Below, piece by piece: positions 36,739-45,218 of a stretch of 64,000 nucleotides of DNA. This DNA comes from VRUE01 sp963817905. GTDB lineage: Bacteria > Actinomycetota > Thermoleophilia > Solirubrobacterales > 70-9. The stretch covers positions 1,860,001-1,924,000 of the forward strand of contig CAWFPS010000003.1 in NCBI GenBank assembly GCA_963817905.1, given 5' to 3'. Both the position numbers and the translations under genes were made by a program. Within the stretch, counting starts at the first letter, position 1; every line of letters begins with the position of its first letter. The notes beneath the pieces were generated by a model. The model did no database searches, was not told where the DNA came from, and saw nothing but the letters and a program-made list of their open reading frames with translations.

Positions 36739-37452
36739 TCACTCGATAGCTTCCTGCTCCTTACTTTGAAGTACCTCTTCTAAAACGTCCCATACATTAT
36801 TTGCCACGATTTTTTCCCCTTCAGCAGTTGGGTGTATGCCATCATCCTGGTTCAGTTCGGGAATACCAGCCACATCCTTTAATAAAAACGGAATAAGGTA
36901 GGTATCGTTTTTTTCGGCCAGGTCAGGATATATTTTCCGAAACTCCGTAGTATAGGCAATGCCCATATTGGGCGGAATCTGCATGCCTGCCAGAATTATT
37001 CTTGTTTCCGGGTTTTTCGCCCTCACCGCATCGATGATTTCCTGTAGATTTTTGCGGGTTTCCTGAAGCGGAATGCCGCGAAGCCCATCGTTCGCCCCTA
37101 ATTCTAGGACAAAGACATCGATTTTTTGATCAAGCACCCAATTCAACCGGTTTTTGCCTCCGGTCGTGGTCTCCCCACTGACTCCGGAATTTATTACTGT
37201 AAACGGCAATTTCAATGAATCGATCCGGTCTTGTACCAGGGCAGGAAACGCTTCTTGTATGTCGAGTCCATAACCGGCCGTTAAACTATTGCCGAAAAAC
37301 AAAATAACTTTTGTACCTGTTTCACTGGCAGCTACGTTTTCAATGTCCTTTAAGCCCGGTTCGGCGTTGGTCGACTCCTGGGTTTTCTTTTCGCCGCAGG
37401 CCAGGATAAAGAGGAATCCTAAAAAATAACTAAACTTTAATATAGTATCCAT
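36739..37452 (-). CDS. TesA-like arylesterase/lysophospholipase, SGNH lipoprotein
   Basis: 237 residues with a lipobox (FILAC). SGNH blocks are clear: FFGNSLTAGYG near residue 53-63 with the Ser nucleophile, GVSGETT, GANDGLRG and DGIHPT with the catalytic Asp and His. The layout matches TesA, an esterase/lysophospholipase. It is divergent from a YbbA-type ATPase and a YbbP-type permease, the same trio as tesA-ybbA-ybbP in many bacteria. Confidence 0.9.
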   Translation of the reverse strand: MDTILKFSYFLGFLFILACGEKKTQESTNAEPGLKDIENVAASETGTKVILFFGNSLTAGYGLDIQEAFPALVQDRIDSLKLPFTVINSGVSGETTTGGKNRLNWVLDQKIDVFVLELGANDGLRGIPLQETRKNLQEIIDAVRAKNPETRIILAGMQIPPNMGIAYTTEFRKIYPDLAEKNDTYLIPFLLKDVAGIPELNQDDGIHPTAEGEKIVANNVWDVLEEVLQSKEQEAIE

Positions 37453-37546
37453 GGAGTGAAGTTCTATAAATCGAAATCATTTGCTTATTTTGCCCTCTTT
37501 GGTCAATGAAAGGCTTGATTGTACCGAATGTTCCAAAAATTTATCA

Positions 37547-38236
37547 ATGACAAAGATATTAAACGTAAACAATCTGGGGAAGTCCTATACGAGTGGTTCC
37601 AAAAAACTGACGGTGCTTGAGGATATTTCCTTTGCAGTTGATACCGGGGCCACCTTTGCGATCGTGGGTCCTTCAGGCAGTGGCAAGACGACCTTATTGG
37701 GTCTTTGCGCCGGTCTGGATGCGCCTGATATCGGAACGGTTTCCCTCTGTAGTATTGAGATCAACACGTTGGATGAAGATCAACGGGCCCAGCTCCGCAA
37801 CCAAAAGGTCGGGTTCATCTTTCAAAACTTCCAATTGTTGCCAACCCTTACCGCTTTGGAAAATGTTACCGTGCCCTTGGAATTGCAAGGGGAAAAAAAT
37901 GCCCGGAAAGTCGGACTTGAATTGTTGGAAAAAGTGGGCTTGGCAGATCGATCGCATCATTATCCCTCCCAACTTTCGGGTGGGGAGCAACAGCGTGTAG
38001 CCTTGGCCCGCGCCTTTTCAAATAAGCCGGCCATTCTCTTTGCAGATGAGCCTACCGGCAATCTAGATGCCGAAACGGGCGAAAAAGTCATCGAATTATT
38101 ATTTGATTTGAACAAGGAAGCAGGTACTACCTTGATCATTGTGACCCACGATTACGATCTTGCGAGCCGAACGCAACGCATCCTTAAATTGCGGGGCGGG
38201 AAAATAGTGTCTGATCAACTTATGAACACGCCGTGA
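37547..38236 (+). CDS. ABC transporter ATP-binding protein, YbbA-like
   Basis: 229 residues from the ATG at 37547 (MTKILNV); the upstream extension has no homology to ABC proteins. Walker A GPSGSGKTT, signature LSGGEQQRVALARA, Walker B ILFADEPTGNLD and the H-loop VTHD are all intact. It belongs to the MacB/LolD-like group. Its stop overlaps the permease start by 4 bases (GTGA). Confidence 0.92.
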   Translation: MTKILNVNNLGKSYTSGSKKLTVLEDISFAVDTGATFAIVGPSGSGKTTLLGLCAGLDAPDIGTVSLCSIEINTLDEDQRAQLRNQKVGFIFQNFQLLPTLTALENVTVPLELQGEKNARKVGLELLEKVGLADRSHHYPSQLSGGEQQRVALARAFSNKPAILFADEPTGNLDAETGEKVIELLFDLNKEAGTTLIIVTHDYDLASRTQRILKLRGGKIVSDQLMNTP

Positions 38237-40788
38237 TCGATTTAAAGGAACCCCTTTACGGTGCTGGCACACGCTGGCTCTTTATCATGGCATGGCGTGA
38301 TGCACGGGCCAGTATAAAAAGGCTGCTGCTTTTTATGGCTTCCATTACCCTTGGTATTGCTGCACTTGTGGCGATTGAATCGTTTGGGGAGAATCTAAAG
38401 GAAAATTTCAAGCAGCAATCGAAAGAACTGATGGGGTCTGATTTTCTGATCGTATCGAACCATCCCCCAACGCCTAAGGTTCAAACTATCATCGATTCAT
38501 TGGGAGGTGCCGACGCCCAGGAAATTAATTTTCCTTCCATGGCCGCGTTCCCAAAAAGAGGTACCACGAAATTGGTATTGGTGCGCGGTATCAAAGGGGG
38601 CTTCCCTTTTTATGGGACCTTGGAAACAAACCCGGCTTCTGCTGCAAAAAACTATCAGTCTGAAGGAGGTGCTTTGGTCGATGCCACTTTGATGTTACAA
38701 TTTAGTCTAAAACAAGGCGATTCGGTTAAAATAGGTCTTGTGACCCTTCCTATTATCGGTTCGATATCCTCCGGTCCCGGAAGTACGGGCATCTCGGCTT
38801 CTGTGGCGCCACCAGTCTATATTCCTTATGAATTAATTGAAAAGACCGGCCTCATTCAGACCGGAAGCCGCATCGAATACAAAGATTATTTTGTAGCAGA
38901 TCCAGAGCCCGATTATATACGACTGGCAAAAAAGCTAGATCCAATCCTTGATGCTGAAAATGCCGACCTGGATACCCATGAGTCGACCGGGAGACAACTT
39001 GGCCGGCGTTACGACAATTTTGGAAAATTTCTCAACCTGGTGGCCTTTGTGGCCTTACTCTTGGGATGTGTCGGTGTGGCCAGTTCGGTGCATATCTATA
39101 TAAAAGAGAAATTAACCTCCATAGCCGTTTTGAAATGTTTGGGCGCCACTAGGAAGCAGACCTTTTTGATCTTCCTCCTTCAAATTGCCGGAATGGGCCT
39201 GATCGGAGGTATTCTAGGCACCCTGATCGGCATGGGCCTACAACAGCTTTTTCCCCTGATTTTGCAGGACTTTTTACCGATTCAGTTAATAACTTCCTTT
39301 GCGATCCGACCTTTGATAATCGGCCCTTTGTTAGGACTTTGTATGTCGGTACTATTTGCCTTGTCGCCTTTATTAAGCACCTGGTATGTCTCTCCGCTAC
39401 AGGTGTTGCGCATACAGGAAGGGGTCTCGAAAAAGACCCGCAAGGCGAATCTTCTTATATTCACGATCATCCTCAGTTTTCTTTTGTTTTTTTCGTTCTG
39501 GCTATTGAAGAATATTTGGTATGCACTGGGATTCGTGGCGGGCATTGTGGTCGTTTTTTCCATTCTTACGGGCATCGCCGTCCTATTTATGAGAATCATT
39601 AAAAAGTATTTTCCCACCTCTTGGGGTTTTACGGCACGACAAAGCCTGTTAAACCTTTATCGGCCGAACAACCAGACCCTCGTACTCCTATTATCGATTG
39701 GCGTCGGCTCCTTTTTAATCAGTACACTCTACTTTACAAAAGACATCTTGTTGGCAAAAACCTCCTTGGAATCAAGTCAAGATACCCCGAATCTCATTTT
39801 AATGGATGTTCAGACCAACCAGACCGATTCGGTAGCCCAAACGATTCGATCCAGCGGTCTGAAGGTGGTAGACAATATTCCTATCGTGACCATGAGAATG
39901 CACAGTATCAAAGGCAGGTCGGTAAACGATATTCGTCAGGATACTTCAAGAACGGGCAATAAGTGGATCCTTAACCATGAATTCCGGGTTACATATCGCG
40001 ACTCCCTTATTGATTCGGAGACCTTGGCATCCGGCACGTGGAATCCGGTATTTGAGAAAGGCGCTGCGATTCCCATATCACTCTCCGACAATGTTGCCAG
40101 AGATGCACAGGTTATTGAGGGCGACACCCTGGTTTTTAATATACAAGGCGTCCTTATGACTACGGTCGTGGCGAGCATTCGCACTGTTGATTGGGGGCGT
40201 ATGCAAATGAACTTCTCGGTTATTTTCCCTACCAAGGTTTTAGAAAACGCTCCACAATTTCATATTCTTACTACGAACGTCCCAAATGAAAAGAGCTCCG
40301 CCACGCTGCAAAAGGTGCTTGTTCGTAAATTTCCGACGGTTTCAATAATCGATATACGCCAGCTTCTAAAAATGGTAGAGGATATTCTGGACAAGATTGC
40401 CTGGGTAATTAATTTTATGGCTTTTTTCAGTATTCTTACAGGCATCATCGTCTTATTCGGCTCGGTGAGAAATAGCAAATACCAACGGATCAAAGAGAGT
40501 GTATTACTTCGCACCTTGGGTGCCAAGGCCAAACAGATCTTAAGAATAAGTGCCCTTGAATATATTTACCTTGGTATTTTGGGCAGTGGTATGGGACTCC
40601 TGCTCTCCTTGTTTGGGAGCCAATTGTTGGCCATATTCGTTTTTAAGACTTCTTTTTCGCCTTCCTGGATTCCTTTTATCGTGTTCGTTCCAGGGATTAC
40701 CCTTTTGGTATTGGCCATCGGCCTGGCAAATAGCCGTAGTGTTCTCAATAGCCCGCCTTTGGAAGTGCTTCGAAAGGAAGGCGGTTAG
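38233..40788 (+). CDS. ABC transporter permease, YbbP/FtsX-like, GTG start
   Basis: 851 residues with a GTG start at 38233. One N-terminal span, a large extracytoplasmic domain, then two FtsX-type membrane units (about 270-400 and 720-845; for example FGKFLNLVAFVALLLGCVGVAS and FMAFFSILTGIIVLFGSVRN). This long form with extra spans matches YbbP, thought to work with YbbA and TesA in envelope lipid or lipoprotein handling. It overlaps the ATPase gene by 4 bases. Confidence 0.9.
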   Translation: MIDLKEPLYGAGTRWLFIMAWRDARASIKRLLLFMASITLGIAALVAIESFGENLKENFKQQSKELMGSDFLIVSNHPPTPKVQTIIDSLGGADAQEINFPSMAAFPKRGTTKLVLVRGIKGGFPFYGTLETNPASAAKNYQSEGGALVDATLMLQFSLKQGDSVKIGLVTLPIIGSISSGPGSTGISASVAPPVYIPYELIEKTGLIQTGSRIEYKDYFVADPEPDYIRLAKKLDPILDAENADLDTHESTGRQLGRRYDNFGKFLNLVAFVALLLGCVGVASSVHIYIKEKLTSIAVLKCLGATRKQTFLIFLLQIAGMGLIGGILGTLIGMGLQQLFPLILQDFLPIQLITSFAIRPLIIGPLLGLCMSVLFALSPLLSTWYVSPLQVLRIQEGVSKKTRKANLLIFTIILSFLLFFSFWLLKNIWYALGFVAGIVVVFSILTGIAVLFMRIIKKYFPTSWGFTARQSLLNLYRPNNQTLVLLLSIGVGSFLISTLYFTKDILLAKTSLESSQDTPNLILMDVQTNQTDSVAQTIRSSGLKVVDNIPIVTMRMHSIKGRSVNDIRQDTSRTGNKWILNHEFRVTYRDSLIDSETLASGTWNPVFEKGAAIPISLSDNVARDAQVIEGDTLVFNIQGVLMTTVVASIRTVDWGRMQMNFSVIFPTKVLENAPQFHILTTNVPNEKSSATLQKVLVRKFPTVSIIDIRQLLKMVEDILDKIAWVINFMAFFSILTGIIVLFGSVRNSKYQRIKESVLLRTLGAKAKQILRISALEYIYLGILGSGMGLLLSLFGSQLLAIFVFKTSFSPSWIPFIVFVPGITLLVLAIGLANSRSVLNSPPLEVLRKEGG

Positions 40789-40993
40789 TTTACAGAGAGT
40801 CCTTTTGGCCGTTGCCAGTGCATCTTAAAAAAAGGGGCATCCCAATATTTCGACATGTTGGATCATCGTATCTTTGTCCGCATTTCGCAAACTTTGGATT
40901 GTTGCGGGCAAACGGTTATACGGATGGGTACGAATCCAAACAACAATTATATCAATCAACGAAGATTTTTTAATAACACATTTCGTCAAATTT

Positions 40994-42538
40994 ATGGGTG
41001 AAAAGGAAGTTGAGCGGCCTATGGAAATTGCCGCTGAGGAAATCAATAGGTGCATTGCCGTGTTAAAGCATTTGGTTGAGAACACCGATGAAATATTCAG
41101 CATTCCGAAAGAACAACGAACCGAATTAATCAAGGTTTCCGGGCAACTTTCGAGACCAAGTCGGGAAGAGTTTTCACGCAGGAAAAAGGATGCGAAGAAA
41201 GCCGAAAGACGAAAAATGGCCGCCAGGGACAAAAATGCCCGTAAGAAAACAGGGATTCGTAGTGCCCGGGAGGCAGTCATCTTTATCGCCCCGACGATGT
41301 TACCTTCCGGTAAATCGGGGCGTAACGAATCAATGCAATTGGCATCTCCCAGAAATTGCTATGTATGCAAGACCTTATATACCCAACTACATCATTTTTA
41401 TGATACCATGTGTCCCGATTGCGGCGATTTCAATTATGCCAAACGCTTTCAGACCACCGACCTTACGGGACAGGTTGCCGTCATAACGGGATCACGTTTG
41501 AAAATCGGATATCAAAGTACGCTCATGCTATTGCGCGCCGGGGCAACCGTTATCGCTACCACGCGTTTTCCGGTCGATGCTGCCCTGCGTTTTTCAAAGG
41601 AATCAGACTTTGCACACTGGGAACATCGGCTAAAAATTCATGGTTTGGACCTTCGGCATATCCCCAGCGTTGAATTATTTTGCCAGTATGTGGAGCGGCA
41701 CTATGACCGCCTTGATATCCTGATCAATAATGCGGCACAGACCGTGCGCAGGCCGGCCGGATTTTATCAGCACCTCATGGCGAACGAAGAAACACCCCTT
41801 AGCGAATTGCCACCTAATTTGGCTCAAATACTTCGAGACCATGCAGACTTTGTAGGCCAATTAACCAATTCGAAGCAATCAGTGAATGAAAATATACCTG
41901 TGACCTGGCATGGAGCCGAGCCTGGGGTAGGCTTGCGTGCTTCGGCTCGATTGTCGCAAATTCCGTATAGTTTTGACAAATCATTGCGCGCCGAGGAAGT
42001 ATTTCCTGAAGGAAAATTAGATGCCGATCTGCAACAAGTCGATCTTCGTAAGACCAATAGTTGGCGTCTTAAGTTGGGCGAAATTGAAACAACCGAAATG
42101 ATCGAAGTACAATTGGTCAATTCAATTGCACCTTTTGTTCTGAGCAATCGATTCGCTGAATTGATGAAAAAGGATGCTACTGGCAGGAAACATATTGTAA
42201 ATGTTTCGGCGATGGAAGGAAAGTTTCATCGGTTCTTTAAGGAAGATCGACACCCACACACCAATATGGCCAAAGCGGCACTGAATATGTTGACCCATAC
42301 AGCTGCTGGCAGTTTGGCGGAATGTGGTATCTACATCAATGCCGTTGATACGGGATGGGTTACCGATGAAGATCCCGCCGAACTGGCACTGCGGAAAATC
42401 GAACTACACGATTTTCAACCTCCTTTAGACATCGTCGACGGTGCCGCCCGGGTACTTGATCCCTTGATCGATGGCATAAACACTGGAAAACACTGGAGCG
42501 GGAAATTCTTGAAGGATTATCGACCCATCGATTGGTAA
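40994..42538 (+). CDS. SDR-fold oxidoreductase with zinc-ribbon and atypical active site
   Basis: 514 residues from the ATG at 40994 (MGEKEVERP); the frame stays open further upstream but without family-like sequence. After a basic helical N-terminus, a zinc-ribbon appears (CYVCKTLYTQLHHFYDTMCPDC, about residues 122-143). Then comes a Rossmann SDR domain with TGSRLKIG, NNAAQ and NVSAMEG. The usual catalytic YxxxK reads TNMAK here, so the Tyr is replaced. The function is unknown; the same substituted motif occurs in a recognisable SDR subgroup, as far as I recall, so it is probably not a mutation. Confidence 0.82.
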   Translation: MGEKEVERPMEIAAEEINRCIAVLKHLVENTDEIFSIPKEQRTELIKVSGQLSRPSREEFSRRKKDAKKAERRKMAARDKNARKKTGIRSAREAVIFIAPTMLPSGKSGRNESMQLASPRNCYVCKTLYTQLHHFYDTMCPDCGDFNYAKRFQTTDLTGQVAVITGSRLKIGYQSTLMLLRAGATVIATTRFPVDAALRFSKESDFAHWEHRLKIHGLDLRHIPSVELFCQYVERHYDRLDILINNAAQTVRRPAGFYQHLMANEETPLSELPPNLAQILRDHADFVGQLTNSKQSVNENIPVTWHGAEPGVGLRASARLSQIPYSFDKSLRAEEVFPEGKLDADLQQVDLRKTNSWRLKLGEIETTEMIEVQLVNSIAPFVLSNRFAELMKKDATGRKHIVNVSAMEGKFHRFFKEDRHPHTNMAKAALNMLTHTAAGSLAECGIYINAVDTGWVTDEDPAELALRKIELHDFQPPLDIVDGAARVLDPLIDGINTGKHWSGKFLKDYRPIDW

Positions 42539-42785
42539 ATCGCAGGATTACGTGCACCCTGTGCCACTTTGAAGCGCATGAGTATCTAAGAAGATTATAA
42601 TTAAATAGGGCAGGAGGGGTGGTCTTGACACGGCCAGTATGAACTACAAAGCATTTCATCAGTTCCTTTTTTTCGATGTTCTTGTGATTTTTAGATAATT
42701 CTATTGTTTCAGGGAGCATGATTTAGTAGGTCAATTTTGATGGGGCGGGATTTATAATGAAAAGCGGGGAATGCATTGCGATTTT

Positions 42786-42814
42786 TTGCATTTTTGCAGG
42801 GCGGGCTAATTTCG
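42786..42814 (+). promoter_or_regulatory. Candidate promoter for the CPA1 antiporter gene
   Basis: TTG at 42786-42788 and TAATTTCG at 42807-42814 lie 18 bases apart, close to the Bacteroidota -33 / TAnnTTTG consensus with one mismatch. The ATG at 42825 is 11 bases downstream. Confidence 0.42.
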
Positions 42815-42824
42815 CATACTGACT

Positions 42825-44063
42825 ATGGATTATTTTCTGATTACTACCATTCTCGTTTTTCTTTCGGCGTTTTTTGGCTATCTGAATGTTCGTTTTATAA
42901 AATTGCCCAATTCAATAGGTCTTATGATCATCACCATCGTGTTTACCATGGCCGTATTTGGTTTGAGTTACTTCGATGACACCTTATTAAAAGCCGAGCA
43001 ATTTATACTTTCCCAAATTGATTTCGAGACCGTTCTTCTTGATATCATGTTGAGTTTTTTACTTTTTGCAGGTGCCTTACATACCAATTTTGAACAGTTA
43101 AAAGTACAGCGCTGGCCTATTCTTGTGTTTTCGACCTTAGGGGTTCTCATATCGACTTTCTTAGTGGGCAGCGCCATGTACTATGTTTTACAACTCTTTG
43201 ATTTCGGAGTTCCTTATGTACATTGTTTGCTTTTTGGTGCTTTGATTTCCCCGACCGACCCCATAGCTGTTTTGGGGATCTTGAAAAAAGCCGGGGTGCC
43301 CAAAAAATTAGAAACAAAAATAGTTGGGGAATCCTTGTTCAATGATGGGATTGGTGTTGTGGTGTTCCTGACCATTTTACGGTTTGCGTCCCCGTTGGAG
43401 GAACGTTTCACCTTCTTTGATATTTTAGAATTGTTCGGAATCGAAGTCATTGGGGGGATCTGCTTCGGGATATTCGTGGGCTGGGTTACCTATCGTTTGA
43501 TGCGGTCGATCAACGATTATAATATCGAGGTCATCATAACCTTAGCGGCGGTGATGACAGGAACCGTTATCGCACAACATGTGCATTTATCGGCACCATT
43601 GGCGATGGTCGCTGCTGGTTTGGTCGTTGGTAATGACACTTTGCGAAATTCGGCCATGTCTGAGATTACAAAAACCTATGTAGATAAGTTCTGGGAGCTG
43701 CTTGATATTCTTTTAAACACCCTCTTATTCGTATTGATCGGCATGGAAATATTGGTACTGACCTTTCAATACAATTACATATTCGCCGGCCTCCTCGCCA
43801 TTCCGATCGTGTTGATTTGCAGATATGCCTCCTTGTTGCTACCTGTCAAATTTTTTAGGAAGAAGCTTGCCTTTGTTCCGAATACTACGCTCATTATGAC
43901 GTGGGGCGGACTAAGAGGCGGAATATCGATTGCACTTGCCTTAGGACTCTCAGTCGAAATGGACCGGAATCTTTTTTTGGTGATCACCTACGTAGTGGTG
44001 GTATTCTCAATAATCGTACAAGGTCTTACGATTAGCGGTTTTGTCAAAAAAATGGCATCCTAG
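42825..44063 (+). CDS. CPA1-family Na+(K+)/H+ antiporter
   Basis: 412 residues and about 12 membrane spans. Conserved CPA1 features are present: ALISPTDPIAVLGIL near 135-150, ESLFNDGIGVVVFL near 165-180 with the essential Asp of the FND motif, and a C-terminal TWGGLRGGISIALAL. The protein exchanges protons for Na or K at the inner membrane for pH and salt homeostasis, expected in a marine organism. It ends without a cytoplasmic extension. Confidence 0.92.
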   Translation: MDYFLITTILVFLSAFFGYLNVRFIKLPNSIGLMIITIVFTMAVFGLSYFDDTLLKAEQFILSQIDFETVLLDIMLSFLLFAGALHTNFEQLKVQRWPILVFSTLGVLISTFLVGSAMYYVLQLFDFGVPYVHCLLFGALISPTDPIAVLGILKKAGVPKKLETKIVGESLFNDGIGVVVFLTILRFASPLEERFTFFDILELFGIEVIGGICFGIFVGWVTYRLMRSINDYNIEVIITLAAVMTGTVIAQHVHLSAPLAMVAAGLVVGNDTLRNSAMSEITKTYVDKFWELLDILLNTLLFVLIGMEILVLTFQYNYIFAGLLAIPIVLICRYASLLLPVKFFRKKLAFVPNTTLIMTWGGLRGGISIALALGLSVEMDRNLFLVITYVVVVFSIIVQGLTISGFVKKMAS

Positions 44064-44544
44064 ATAATGTTTTTTAGGTGCTGATAGGCTAGGGGAATAC
44101 CCTGGTTGCACTCTGAGGTTCCTAGCGCCATATCTGGGCTTCCTTGCCTTGGTTTTCCCTAAATATTTTCCCCGTCGTTTGCGTTGGCCAAGGAAGGAGC
44201 ACAAATCCAATTGAAATGCATAGCGTTCCGGAGTCAGGCGAATCAGCTACAATAGGGCACCTAGCGGTAAAAAGGTCGATGGGGGGTATTATTGAGGCAT
44301 TCAGCCCGAATTATTGACTTTGAACAGCGTGCATTCTTCAAATCAATCCCTTTGACATCCCTTTTTTTGTCGGGCAACTACCTTTTTTTTCGATAAAGGG
44401 AATGGCCATCGCGTTGCGATCGGCGATGAAATTTAACCATTCGTCCCATCTTTTTTCATTCCCCGAAAATACGTGCCTTTCAGCGACTTAGGAGGTAGGC
44501 TGCCCTGATTCCGGGGTTATATTTATGTAACCCAAATGAACGTA
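44064..44544. other. Intergenic region before the third small secreted protein gene
   Basis: I see no credible coding frame here. It contains T-rich tracts around 44360-44390 and, just before the small gene, GGGTTA (44514-44519) facing TAACCC (44528-44533), an inverted repeat with an 8-base loop 2-3 bases before the first ATG. That hairpin could occlude translation initiation. Confidence 0.5.
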
Positions 44545-44802
44545 ATGAAATTGTATTTAACCCTTATTGCAATCCTAATTTTCGCAGCCGCGGGGCTTGC
44601 ACAAAATAAAGAAAGCCATGATAAAATTCAACCTATTGAAATGGGTATTGTTTTGGACGCTGGCGTTATTGGTGCTGTTTCTTACCAAAAAATGGAGACA
44701 ACCAAGGAAAACAAGATAGCCCAATTGTACCGACACAAAAATTCCCGTGTAAAGAAAGCCTTGGCTTTTAGCACTAAAAATAACCGGGCCAAATTGGCCT
44801 AA
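44545..44802 (+). CDS. Small secreted basic protein, diverged third member
   Basis: 85 residues from the ATG at 44545 (another ATG lies three codons earlier at 44536). A signal peptide ends at GLA-Q near residue 22. The mature part, about 64 residues, aligns with the duplicated protein at 33833 and 36499 through IEMGIV, K-I-A-QLYR, NSRVKKALAF, TK and a final AKLA. The middle differs and is longer by several residues. The three genes therefore define a small family of secreted, basic, Lys/Arg-rich proteins with unknown function. Confidence 0.82.
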   Translation: MKLYLTLIAILIFAAAGLAQNKESHDKIQPIEMGIVLDAGVIGAVSYQKMETTKENKIAQLYRHKNSRVKKALAFSTKNNRAKLA

Positions 44803-45218
44803 ACCCCAAGCTGAATCGTTGACTCCCCAAGTTGACAAAACCTACATACCTATGATACTTTTTTCGATTTTAGTACCCGTAATTTTGATTTTGTCACATA
44901 TTGTTATATTTCCTAAGACCAAAGGAGTGTTAAGGCCTTTAAAAGCGCCACTTCATAACGAACGGTAGACGCTTTGATTAAAGGCATGATAGTGATTTAA
45001 GTAGCTGGTAGAACAAGATTAACGACCCAGCATCGCATACATCGTTTCAGTTTTCATCATTGGGATGGGCTACAATATAGGCCCCCTTCTTTCAACACAG
45101 GTCCATCCCAATTTTTTTCGGTTTACTTTATTTTTTATGCAGTCGCATAGAAAGACTAAGTTTATATCCCCGATTTACAACTGCAAAAATCCCAATAATA
45201 AGTGGACTTCAATAAATT
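44803..45218. other. Intergenic region downstream of the third small protein gene
   Basis: No recognisable gene or RNA. One short plus-strand frame at 44852-44968 could encode a 38-residue peptide with a hydrophobic start (MILFSILVPVILILSH), but nothing else supports it. The remaining sequence is AT-rich. Confidence 0.4.

Larger units (their letters stand above)
36320..36741 (+). repeat. Long direct repeat, copy 2 (422 bp)
   Basis: This is the second copy of the 33654-34075 repeat, offset by 2666 bases. It contains the same candidate promoter, inverted repeat and complete coding sequence. Boundaries are sharp on both sides. The near-identity points to recent duplication or ongoing gene conversion. 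Confidence 0.95.

Noticed and set aside
33654..36741. The two direct repeats as an insertion sequence or composite transposon
   Set aside because: There is no transposase, no terminal inverted repeat and no short target duplication; the repeat consists of a small gene and its leader.
40825..41280. Minus-strand reading frame of 151 codons
   Set aside because: It lies opposite the SDR gene and has no recognisable domain or signal; composition fits a shadow frame.
44852..44968. 38-codon hydrophobic frame after the third small protein
   Set aside because: Short, with no supporting signal or homology that I can see; only mentioned within the intergenic entry.
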